Below, in pieces: positions 41,298-48,814 of a stretch of DNA of 58,450 nucleotides. The position numbers and the translations under genes were made by a program. The notes below the pieces were generated by a model. That model was not told the DNA's origin, made no database searches, and saw nothing but the letters and a program-made list of their open reading frames with translations. The first letter of the stretch is position 1; the number at the start of each line of letters is the position of its first letter. This DNA comes from a bacterium (GTDB lineage: Bacteria; Patescibacteriota; Saccharimonadia; Saccharimonadales; UBA4665), in contig DAIDMV010000001.1 of NCBI GenBank assembly GCA_027448765.1, forward strand, positions 14,439-72,888, written 5' to 3'.

Positions 41298-41768
41298 TTG
41301 CGAATTTTGGGTATAGATCCTGGCACCGGTATTTTGGGTTTTGGAGTTATTGATGTAGTAAAAAGACAGATGAGTTTGGTTGATGCCGGAGTTATTAAAA
41401 CTAGTTCAAAAGATTCAGATGCCGTTAGATTAAAAACTATTTATGATGATTTAAAAACTATTATTGATGCAAATCATCCTGATCAAATGTCGATTGAAAA
41501 ACTATTTTTTTCACAAAATGTAACTACCGGTATGACTGTTTCGCAGGCAAGAGGGGTAGTCTTATTATTAGCCGCTCAGTATGATCTAACTATTTTTGAA
41601 TATACGCCACTTCAAATTAAGTTGACAATTACCGGCTACGGTCGAGCTGAAAAAAAACAAATTCAAATGATGGTTAAAAGATTTTTAAAATTAAATTACA
41701 CCCCAAAGCCAGACGATTGCGCTGATGCTTTAGCTGCTGCAATTACTCATGTTATTACAAATCGTTAA
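41298..41768 (+). CDS. ruvC: Holliday junction endonuclease RuvC
   Basis: 156 residues from TTG 41298. RILGIDPGTGILGFGVI has the first catalytic aspartate, MSIEKLFFSQN the glutamate, and YTPKPDDCADALAAAITH the final aspartates. As a dimer it cuts four-way junctions that RuvAB has migrated. It is translated right after yebC with 2 nt between them. All four acidic residues are present. Confidence 0.96.
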   Translation: MRILGIDPGTGILGFGVIDVVKRQMSLVDAGVIKTSSKDSDAVRLKTIYDDLKTIIDANHPDQMSIEKLFFSQNVTTGMTVSQARGVVLLLAAQYDLTIFEYTPLQIKLTITGYGRAEKKQIQMMVKRFLKLNYTPKPDDCADALAAAITHVITNR

Positions 41769-41789
41769 TCTTATGATACTCTAAATTAG

Positions 41790-42362
41790 ATGATAGTTTC
41801 ATTATATGGTCTAGTTGAAAAAAGTTATGACAACAATATAACAGTTAATGTTAATGGTGTTGGCTATGGAGTTTTAGTTAGTTTAATTGATTTAAATAAT
41901 CTTGAATCTAATCAAGAATACAAATTTTTTGTTTATGAATATATCCGGGAGCAGTCTGATGATTTGTATGGTTTTTTAGATTTAGATTCGAGGGAGCTTT
42001 TTATTAAATTAATCAATGTTAATGGTGTTGGTCCAAAGGTAGCTATAGCAATTTTAAGTCTTGGTTCGATTGAAAAAATTAAGCAAGCTATTAATCAAGC
42101 TGATATTAGTTATATTCAACACGCTAACGGCGTTGGTAAAAGAGTTGCTGAAAGAATTATTATTGACCTTAAAGATAAGGTTAATTTGTCATCATCAAAT
42201 AGTAATAGTTCGGTTATAAATAATTTTTATGAAGACGATGATGCTGTTCGAGGTTTAATGGCTATGGGTTATAATAAAAAAGAAGCTAGTGATTTATTAA
42301 GTGGTGTTGATAAAAATTTATCTAGTTTAGAAAAAATTAAGCAAGCTTTAAGAGGCCACTAA
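41790..42362 (+). CDS. ruvA: Holliday junction branch migration protein RuvA
   Basis: 190 residues. The OB-fold start IVSLYGLVEKSYDNNITVNV is followed by the helix-hairpin-helix repeats NVNGVGPKVAIAIL and HANGVGKRVAERIIIDLKDK. A linker and domain III (DDAVRGLMAMGYNKKEASDLLSGV) close the protein. It binds the junction and loads RuvB. It lies 21 nt after ruvC, and its stop is 1 nt from the aldo/keto reductase start. Confidence 0.96.
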   Translation: MIVSLYGLVEKSYDNNITVNVNGVGYGVLVSLIDLNNLESNQEYKFFVYEYIREQSDDLYGFLDLDSRELFIKLINVNGVGPKVAIAILSLGSIEKIKQAINQADISYIQHANGVGKRVAERIIIDLKDKVNLSSSNSNSSVINNFYEDDDAVRGLMAMGYNKKEASDLLSGVDKNLSSLEKIKQALRGH

Positions 42363-42363
42363 T

Positions 42364-43185
42364 ATGAACCAAATACCTTTAATTAAACTATATAATGACA
42401 ACTTAATTCCACAAGTCGGTCTAGGTTTATGGCAAGTTAAAAATCCAGATGATTTTAATAGAATGTTTGATGAGGCAATTAAGCTAGGTTATCGGCACTT
42501 TGATTCTGCTCAAGCATATAAAAACGAATATTTAGTCGGTCAATCTTGGAAAAGATCTGGATTGAAAAGGCAAGATTTATTTTTAACGACTAAAATCGCT
42601 GTCCAAAATTTTTCCGAAAAAAGATTAATGAGATCTTTTGAGCAATCATTAAAAGATTTACAAACGGATTATGTAGATTTATTGTTGCTTCATTTTCCAG
42701 TTAGTGTCTTAAGAAAAAAAGCTTGGTTGAATCTCGAAAAATTGTTACAAGACAAAAAAGTTAAATCAATTGGTGTTAGTAATTATACTATTAAGCATTT
42801 AGAATCTTTAAAAAAATATAGCTCATATAAACCAGTCGTCAATCAAGTTGAATTGCATGTTTTTTTGCGGCAACTGGATTTGATTAAATATTGTCAATCT
42901 AACCAGATTACAGTTGAAGCCTATTCACCATTAGCACATTCTAAGACTATGGATAATCAAATCATTAAGTCTATTGCGACTAAGCACCATAAAACTTATG
43001 CTCAAGTTATGCTGAGATGGTTAATTCAAAATAATTTAGTTATTTTACCTAAAACTGTTACACCAATTAGACTTCAAGAAAACATTAATATTTTTGACTT
43101 TGAATTAGATTCTGACGATTTATTAATGATTCAAAAATTACCTAGTAATCAAAGAACTTGCTGGGATCCAACTCGAATTCCTTAA
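42364..43185 (+). CDS. Aldo/keto reductase
   Basis: 273 residues, full length for the AKR superfamily. The TIM barrel has GLGLWQVKN, HFDSAQAYKNEYLVGQSW (catalytic Asp and Tyr), the catalytic lysine in LTTKIAVQ, histidine in LLLLHFP, SIGVSNYTIKHLESL and the C-terminal NADPH-binding LPKTVTPIRLQEN. It reduces aldehydes or ketones with NADPH; the substrate is unknown. It is inserted in the ruv operon between ruvA and ruvB, an odd place for it, though all genes are in the same direction. Confidence 0.92.
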   Translation: MNQIPLIKLYNDNLIPQVGLGLWQVKNPDDFNRMFDEAIKLGYRHFDSAQAYKNEYLVGQSWKRSGLKRQDLFLTTKIAVQNFSEKRLMRSFEQSLKDLQTDYVDLLLLHFPVSVLRKKAWLNLEKLLQDKKVKSIGVSNYTIKHLESLKKYSSYKPVVNQVELHVFLRQLDLIKYCQSNQITVEAYSPLAHSKTMDNQIIKSIATKHHKTYAQVMLRWLIQNNLVILPKTVTPIRLQENINIFDFELDSDDLLMIQKLPSNQRTCWDPTRIP

Positions 43186-43206
43186 AATTAGGTTATACTA
43201 TTTGTA

Positions 43207-44217
43207 ATGTCAGTTGATAGAATAGTGAGTCCAAAAGATGATGATTTGATTAAAAGTTTTAATCAAGATAATGAGAATTCTTTAAGACCGAAAGATTTTA
43301 AAAGCTATATCGGCCAAGAAAAATTAAAAAGAACTCTTAAAGTCTCGATTAAAGCTGCAAAAATGCGTCAAGAGCCATTAGACCATATTCTTCTTTACGG
43401 TCCTCCAGGTTTAGGTAAAACTTCAATGGCGAACGTTATAGCGACCGAAATGAATGCTCAGTTAAAAATAACTAGTGGTCCAGCTATTGAACGAATTGGT
43501 GATTTAGCAAGTCTCTTAACGAAACTAGAAGATGGCGATATCCTTTTTATCGATGAAATTCATCGATTGGGCCGTAACATTGAAGAATCTTTGTATAGTG
43601 CCATGGAAGATTTTAAGATAGATATTTTTTTTGGTAAGGGTCCAACCGCTGAAAGCATGAGGTTCGATTTGCCGAAAATTACTATTATAGGTGCTACTAC
43701 TAGAACAGGCGCATTATCGGCACCATTAAGAGATCGTTTCGGTATTTTGCATAGACTGGAGTATTATACAGTTGATGAAATTCAGCAAATTCTCCATAGA
43801 TCTGCTGCGATTTTACATATTTCAATTGAAGAAAAAGCGGCTTATGAATTAGCTTTAAGATCTAGGTTAACGCCTAGAATAGCCAACCGTCTTTTAAAAC
43901 GTGTTAGAGACTATGCTGACGTTAAAGGCTTAAAATCAATAGATTATGATACTGCTATTGAGACGCTTAATTTATTGGAAATTGATGACATGGGACTTGA
44001 TCACGGAGACCGTTTAATTTTAAGAACTATCATAGAAAGTTATAACGGCGGACCGATAGGTTTAGGCGCTTTATCGGCTATTATGTCCGAAGATAATATT
44101 ACTATTGAAGATTTTTATGAGCCATATTTAATGCAAGTCGGCTTGATTGAAAGAACACCAAGAGGACGTATTGTTACCAACAAAGCTTACACTCATCTAA
44201 ATATTAAAAAGGATTAG
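43207..44217 (+). CDS. ruvB: Holliday junction helicase motor RuvB
   Basis: 336 residues. LRPKDFKSYIGQEKLKRTLK starts the core. Walker A is GPPGLGKTS, Walker B is ILFIDEIHRLG, sensor 1 is IIGATTRTGALSAPLRDRFG, and the C-terminal winged helix has EPYLMQVGLIERTPRGRIV, which binds DNA. It has its own promoter: TATACT ends 7 nt before ATG 43207, without a ribosome site. The 3' end overlaps the convergent 96-residue gene by 14 nt. Confidence 0.97.
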   Translation: MSVDRIVSPKDDDLIKSFNQDNENSLRPKDFKSYIGQEKLKRTLKVSIKAAKMRQEPLDHILLYGPPGLGKTSMANVIATEMNAQLKITSGPAIERIGDLASLLTKLEDGDILFIDEIHRLGRNIEESLYSAMEDFKIDIFFGKGPTAESMRFDLPKITIIGATTRTGALSAPLRDRFGILHRLEYYTVDEIQQILHRSAAILHISIEEKAAYELALRSRLTPRIANRLLKRVRDYADVKGLKSIDYDTAIETLNLLEIDDMGLDHGDRLILRTIIESYNGGPIGLGALSAIMSEDNITIEDFYEPYLMQVGLIERTPRGRIVTNKAYTHLNIKKD

Positions 44218-44494
44218 ATCTTGAACTTTGGAATAAAGCTTTAACTTGTACGCTATTATTGTTTAGATTTTTTAATTGATTGATGACTGTTGGTTTAATA
44301 GTTTGTGGCATTAAAATGTTATTGTTTTTAGGACTAGGTGTTAAATTTGTGTTTATTTGATTTAGATTAGTAACTTTAATAATTAAATAACCATATAAAA
44401 TTAAGATAAAAATTAAGTAAATAAAAAACTTGTATTTGGCCGTAGTTTTTATAATATTTTTTAATTGATTTAGATTAATAGTATTTTTTTTCAT
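44204..44494 (-). CDS. Small single-helix membrane protein in pil operon
   Basis: 96 residues. A basic N-terminal segment (NLNQLKNIIKTTAKYK) is followed by one helix (FFIYLIFILILYGYLII) and an outer domain ending QLKNLNNNSVQVKALFQSSR SNPF. It is the last gene of the pilM-N-O operon, the place where PilP is found in proteobacteria, although it has no lipobox. It may stabilise the PilN/PilO complex. Function is inferred from position only. Confidence 0.6.
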   Translation of the reverse strand: MKKNTINLNQLKNIIKTTAKYKFFIYLIFILILYGYLIIKVTNLNQINTNLTPSPKNNNILMPQTIKPTVINQLKNLNNNSVQVKALFQSSRSNPF

Positions 44495-44499
44495 AGTGA

Positions 44500-45156
44500 T
44501 TAAATCTTAGGGTTAATGTAAATATTTAATGAAATAGTAAAGGATACTAGATTAGTGTTTTGAGAATTAGGAGTAATAACTAAAGAAGTTATTTGGGCAG
44601 TTTGTCGATTGTTTTCTAGAGCTTTTAAAAAACCTATAAATTGATTAAAAGTTGATAATTGGTTTGTTTGATTAGAACTGGTAATGGTAATTGGTAAGGT
44701 GTAAAGACCTGGAATAGTACCGACAGGCGATAATTGCGATAAAGCCGGATTATTTAAAGAAGATAAACCTAGATTTTTTGGCACCACCTCTCCGGCAATT
44801 GCTGAGCCTCCGCTGCTGAGTCCAAGACTAGAAGAAGGAAAAGTAATCGAACTGATAACTATATTATTTTGGCTAGCAATTTTAACGATTTGACGAACAG
44901 TTTGGGTTTGATCTTTGTTTTGCGGTACAACAGTTTGAGCAATTTTATAAAGTGATTGATATTTATTTAATTCTCCTTTAGCGGCTATTAAACTAAGTTG
45001 TTTTTGATTTAAAACAGATATTTGGTTTTGACTTTGATTCAAGCTTTGAGATTTTTTATCAAAGATCGAGCTAATATTAAAGGTTAAAACAATCGATGAT
45101 AGTAAAACTATAACTAACAAACTAATCATTAACCAGTAAGATTGTCGATGTGTCAT
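44500..45156 (-). CDS. pilO: PilO-like type IV pilus alignment protein
   Basis: 218 residues. A short cytoplasmic start, one membrane helix (YWLMISLLVIVLLSSIVLTFNI), a coiled coil (DKKSQSLNQSQNQISVLNQKQ) and a ferredoxin-like outer domain match PilO. It overlaps pilN by 4 nt. PilO and PilN form an inner-membrane heterodimer linking cytoplasmic PilM to the pilus machine. Sequence similarity alone is weak; the order and topology carry the call. Confidence 0.78.
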   Translation of the reverse strand: MTHRQSYWLMISLLVIVLLSSIVLTFNISSIFDKKSQSLNQSQNQISVLNQKQLSLIAAKGELNKYQSLYKIAQTVVPQNKDQTQTVRQIVKIASQNNIVISSITFPSSSLGLSSGGSAIAGEVVPKNLGLSSLNNPALSQLSPVGTIPGLYTLPITITSSNQTNQLSTFNQFIGFLKALENNRQTAQITSLVITPNSQNTNLVSFTISLNIYINPKI

Positions 45157-45737
45157 GATTTTTTACCTTGGTTAATCATTAAAAATTGATTGGTATTATT
45201 AAATAAAGCTCTTAAAGAAATTGTATATGAATATTGAGCTTGTGATGTATTGTCAATCGAAATTATGTCAACGTTTTTAAATAAATTTCGATGAGGATCA
45301 CTTAAATTAACCTGTATTTGAGTAGCGCTATTGTAGTTAGTCGCTTTGGCCGTTAAATTAATTCCGGTTGATGTATTGTTAACGCTTAAACCAGTTAAGG
45401 CTGTTCCAGAAGGCATTGCGGCACCGATAGCAGTAATTAATTTAGAAAAAAGAATTTCTTGAGATAATACTTTTGTGACCAATCTAAAGGTTGTTGTAAA
45501 CTTTTGAATTTTTTGATTAGTTGAAGCAATGTTTTCATGTTCAAGTTTAGTGGTCGTGTTATTGATTTGAGTTTGATCATTTTTATAACTATGCTGATAT
45601 GAAATTAAGCCGTAAGTAGTTATAATTATTAAACCAATTAAACCAATTAAAGAAATTATTAAATATTTTCTTAAAACTATGTTTTTTCTGGCATAGTCAT
45701 AATCTTTTTTAATGTCAGGAGGCAATAGATTAATCAT
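45153..45737 (-). CDS. pilN: PilN-like type IV pilus assembly protein
   Basis: 194 residues. MINLLPPDIKKDYDYARKN is the PilN N-terminal peptide (INLLP) that docks in PilM. One membrane helix (YLIISLIGLIGLIIITTYGLI) and an outer alpha/beta domain follow. It overlaps pilM by 8 nt and pilO by 4 nt, so the three are tightly coupled. Together they form the alignment complex of the pilus. Confidence 0.88.
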   Translation of the reverse strand: MINLLPPDIKKDYDYARKNIVLRKYLIISLIGLIGLIIITTYGLISYQHSYKNDQTQINNTTTKLEHENIASTNQKIQKFTTTFRLVTKVLSQEILFSKLITAIGAAMPSGTALTGLSVNNTSTGINLTAKATNYNSATQIQVNLSDPHRNLFKNVDIISIDNTSQAQYSYTISLRALFNNTNQFLMINQGKKS

Positions 45738-46809
45738 GAAAAAGCTCCGAAGGATTTAATAAGCTTAAACCCGCAACTGTTGCATACATTGGTTTATCTG
45801 CTACGGCAGGTGGTTGTAGGCCTTTAAAATTAATATATTGCCAGGGATCAGAATGCTTGACTGGTAATCTAATAGAATCAATTAGATATTCACTTAATCC
45901 GGGCATATTGGCACCACCACCAAGAGTGACTATTTGTTCAACCGGTCTTTTATTGCTGTAATGTTCTTCATAATAACGCTTCATAGAACTTATTTCTTTA
46001 ATGACTTCGTTTAAGATAGGACTTAAAGCCTCTTTCATTTCGGTTTGTTTTTTACTAACTTGTAAACCATACTTTGTTTTTATTAAACCAGCTTCTTCTT
46101 CGCTAACATTTAACTTTTTTTGGATTGCGGCTGTAAAGATTGATCCTCCGGCTTGAACTGTTCCGGTAATTAAAATATGTCCTTGGTCATAAATAGATAT
46201 ATCAGCTGATTTTGATCCAAAATCAATAATAATAGTAGATTGATTACTGCTTGGATCAAGTGAAAATAATCTAGCCGATGAATGCAGGGTTGGTTCAATT
46301 AAAACTGCTTCAAGACCCAATATTTGTGATAAATTTAAATAAGAATCAACTATTTCTTTAGGAACACCAATCACTAAGTAATCATCAGTTGTTTTAGACT
46401 TTTTTATGATTTCATAATCAATGTATAATTTTTCAATTGGTATTGGAATATATTGTTCTGCCTCTAGACTGATCGCTTCATGAATTTCTTTATTTTCTAA
46501 CTTTGGTAAGGTTATTGATCTAGTGAAGGTTCGATAGGCCGGTATAGCCAGGGCCACTCTTTTCGTGTTGATCGACCCGATTAAGTATTTATCAAACAAT
46601 TCATAAGCTGATTTAGCAATATTTTTATAATCGATAATAATACCGTTTTCGATAACAGTGTGATCGAAACTAGTAAACCCATATCCTGTAATACGTGTTT
46701 TTTTGTTTTTTGAAAGACTTATCTGCATCACCTTTAATGAGCTTGGTCCAATGTCTAAGCCAAATATAGGTTTATCGTTATAGAAATAAGGAATTTTAGG
46801 ATTTTTCAT
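45730..46809 (-). CDS. pilM: PilM-type actin-like pilus ATPase
   Basis: 359 residues from ATG 46809, with GGTGG as ribosome site; an in-frame start 63 nt upstream would read through the promoter palindrome. IFGLDIGPSSLKVMQIS is the phosphate-1 motif of the actin/FtsA fold, TIIIDFGSKSADISIYDQG is phosphate-2, and TLGGGANMPGLSEYL binds adenosine. PilM binds the PilN tail and communicates with PilB/PilC in the cytoplasm. First gene of the pilM-N-O unit. Confidence 0.94.
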   Translation of the reverse strand: MKNPKIPYFYNDKPIFGLDIGPSSLKVMQISLSKNKKTRITGYGFTSFDHTVIENGIIIDYKNIAKSAYELFDKYLIGSINTKRVALAIPAYRTFTRSITLPKLENKEIHEAISLEAEQYIPIPIEKLYIDYEIIKKSKTTDDYLVIGVPKEIVDSYLNLSQILGLEAVLIEPTLHSSARLFSLDPSSNQSTIIIDFGSKSADISIYDQGHILITGTVQAGGSIFTAAIQKKLNVSEEEAGLIKTKYGLQVSKKQTEMKEALSPILNEVIKEISSMKRYYEEHYSNKRPVEQIVTLGGGANMPGLSEYLIDSIRLPVKHSDPWQYINFKGLQPPAVADKPMYATVAGLSLLNPSELFHD

Positions 46810-46820
46810 TTTACCACCAT

Positions 46821-46843
46821 AATTTGTTATAGTATAACAAATT
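46821..46843 (-). promoter_or_regulatory. Promoter palindrome of pilM operon
   Basis: The palindrome has 11-bp arms AATTTGTTATA/TATAACAAATT around one base, and it contains TATACT as -10 box on the minus strand. A regulator dimer bound here would block the pilMNO promoter. Confidence 0.6.
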
Positions 46844-46854
46844 TTAGTTGTTTT

Positions 46855-46892
46855 AATAATAAAAGTCCTCAATGAAGAGGACTTTTATTATT
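46855..46892 (-). terminator. Terminator of the pilin gene
   Basis: A 16-bp stem (46855-46870 with 46877-46892, core AGTCCTC/GAGGACT) with a 6-nt loop lies 13 nt after the pilin stop. It separates the abundant pilin message from pilMNO. Confidence 0.88.
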
Positions 46893-46905
46893 GTTTAAAT
46901 CTTAA

Positions 46906-47397
46906 TTAATTAAGACTTACTTTGGTATCAAGACCACCACCAGCTTCTAAGAAAGCTGACAAGGTATATTGGCTACAAGTTGTATCGTTAGCTTCACAAT
47001 TAGCTGAACTACCAGTACTATCTGTTGGATAGTAATCGTAATTACCAACAGTTGTTGGAGCGGTTGAGCTACTGCTTAAACAGTTAGTGGAAGATGATTG
47101 TGTGCAAGTTGTTGATGGATCAAGTAATGCTGTAACTTCTAGGCTGGGCATATTCGTTTTTACCCAAGACGGTGAATTTAAATCAGCATATGAAGGATAG
47201 TATCCATTAGTGGTATAAAATGCTTCAAGCTGAGTTTGAATCGCATCTAAATCGGTGACTCTTTTTGCGTTTCTAGCTTTAGCTTGAATACCGTTATAAG
47301 TAATTAAAACAATAGTTGCTAGTATACCTATCACAACTATAACTATTAAAAGTTCTATCAGCGTAAAGCCTTCTTGACGTTTTTTTAGGGAGATCAT
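46906..47397 (-). CDS. pilA: Major type IV pilin
   Basis: 163 residues from ATG 47397, with AAGGAGG 9 nt upstream; the in-frame GTG at 47406 lies close to that site. The prepilin leader MISLKKRQEG is cleaved before FTLIELLIVIVVIGILATIVLI (Glu5 present). The globular part starts AKARNAKRVTDLDAIQTQLEAFYTTNGYYPS, as in many bacterial pilins, and has four cysteines for disulfides in the surface part. It has its own promoter and terminator, so it is probably highly expressed. It is much smaller than the minor pilins at 10952-14688. Confidence 0.95.
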   Translation of the reverse strand: MISLKKRQEGFTLIELLIVIVVIGILATIVLITYNGIQAKARNAKRVTDLDAIQTQLEAFYTTNGYYPSYADLNSPSWVKTNMPSLEVTALLDPSTTCTQSSSTNCLSSSSTAPTTVGNYDYYPTDSTGSSANCEANDTTCSQYTLSAFLEAGGGLDTKVSLN

Positions 47398-47466
47398 AGG
47401 TCCCACCCTCCTTATTTAAATGTTAAATGATTTCTAAAAACTTTTATTTTTAGTTATCTAATTAAG

Positions 47467-47494
47467 ATTATAATCAATAAATACTGAAAATCAA
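47467..47494 (-). promoter_or_regulatory. Promoter of the major pilin gene
   Basis: TTGATT (47494-47489) and TATAAT (47472-47467) are 16 nt apart on the minus strand, giving a leader of about 65 nt with a strong ribosome site. Confidence 0.55.
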
Positions 47495-47517
47495 GTTGGA
47501 AGAGTCATTAGTAGTAT

Positions 47518-48810
47518 TTAATTGCTACTAGTTGGGATTTGTCTAGTTAAATTAGCGATTGGACCCATAACAGAAAGAGCAATTAAACCAACCGCAGCTC
47601 CAAGAAAGATAATCATAATAGGTTCAATTAAAGCAGCCAGACCATCAATCAGAACGCCAACTTCTTCTTCGTAAAAATCAGCAATTTTACTAAGTACTTG
47701 GTCTATTTGTCCGGTTTCTTCTCCTACTAATAACATTTGAGCTACTATTGGCGGAAAGTGCTGACTTTTAGAGATTGGTTCGGATAACTGTTTACCTTCT
47801 TGAACTTCTTTGGCGGCGACTTTTAGTTCAGCCTCAATAACTTTATTGCCAATAGCTGAACCAGTAATTTCAAGAGCATCCAAAACAGTTACTCCGGCTG
47901 CCATTAAAGAAGCAAAAGTTCTAGAAAATCTCGAAATAGCTACTTTTAAAACAACAATTTTAACGATTGGGATTTTAAGTAGCCAACTATGGAAGCGGTA
48001 TTTACCTTTTTCGGTCTTAATATATTTAAGAAAACGGTAAAAGCCTATTATCAGGATAATAAAAACTATAATCAAATTTGGCGTACTGTTGATAATTGGT
48101 ATAGCATTTAAACCTGGAATGAAATGAATAATAGTATTGTCGGTACAGTATCTTGAGAAATCAAGTAAAACTTGACTATAAATAGGTAGTTTAGCTTTTG
48201 GCCCAGCCAGAGAAGTGATGATGTGAGCAATTTTCGGCATAATAAAAAGCATAATTCCGAAAAAAGCTAAAACTGTAACAACTAAAATAACTATTGGGTA
48301 CATCATCGCTGATTTAATTTTCTTTTTAATTGATTCGTCTAATTCAACTTGTCCAGCTAATCTTTTCAATATTTTGTCTAAGATACCGCCTTCTTCACCA
48401 GCTCGTATCATAGCTACGAAGACTTCTGAAAAAACGGTTGGATATTTAGCAAAAGATTCGGCTAGAGTTTTTCCGCTTTCAACGTCTTTTGTGACAGCAT
48501 TTAGAATTTCTCTTAAGTAAGGGCTTTCACTATCATCGGCAAGGGCTGATAAGGATCTAGCTAAAGGCACACCAGCACTTATCATGGTTGATAATTGTCT
48601 TGTGAAGATGACAAGATCTTGAGATTTAACCTTTCTTTTGAGGCCTATTTCCATATTGAGACTAAGTTTGGTTTTTTTCTCAACTTCTATTAAGATCGGG
48701 TTAATATTTTGTTTGTGTAGTAACATTAAAAGAGCTTGTTTGTTAATAGCTTCAGCTGTGCCAGATATTGTTCGACCGTCTTTAGTGGTTGCTTTATATA
48801 TAAAGTTCAT
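47518..48810 (-). CDS. pilC: Type IV pilus inner-membrane platform protein PilC
   Basis: 430 residues with the duplicated GspF/PilC domain. The first copy has LVIFTRQLSTMISAGVPLARSLSAL and VESGKTLAESFAKYP; the second has FSRTFASLMAAGVTVLDALEITG and VQEGKQLSEPISK. There are three long hydrophobic segments. It forms the platform on which PilB turns to build the pilus. The start is 4 nt after the pilB stop, so they are in one operon with PilB. Confidence 0.95.
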   Translation of the reverse strand: MNFIYKATTKDGRTISGTAEAINKQALLMLLHKQNINPILIEVEKKTKLSLNMEIGLKRKVKSQDLVIFTRQLSTMISAGVPLARSLSALADDSESPYLREILNAVTKDVESGKTLAESFAKYPTVFSEVFVAMIRAGEEGGILDKILKRLAGQVELDESIKKKIKSAMMYPIVILVVTVLAFFGIMLFIMPKIAHIITSLAGPKAKLPIYSQVLLDFSRYCTDNTIIHFIPGLNAIPIINSTPNLIIVFIILIIGFYRFLKYIKTEKGKYRFHSWLLKIPIVKIVVLKVAISRFSRTFASLMAAGVTVLDALEITGSAIGNKVIEAELKVAAKEVQEGKQLSEPISKSQHFPPIVAQMLLVGEETGQIDQVLSKIADFYEEEVGVLIDGLAALIEPIMIIFLGAAVGLIALSVMGPIANLTRQIPTSSN

Positions 48811-48814
48811 ATTT

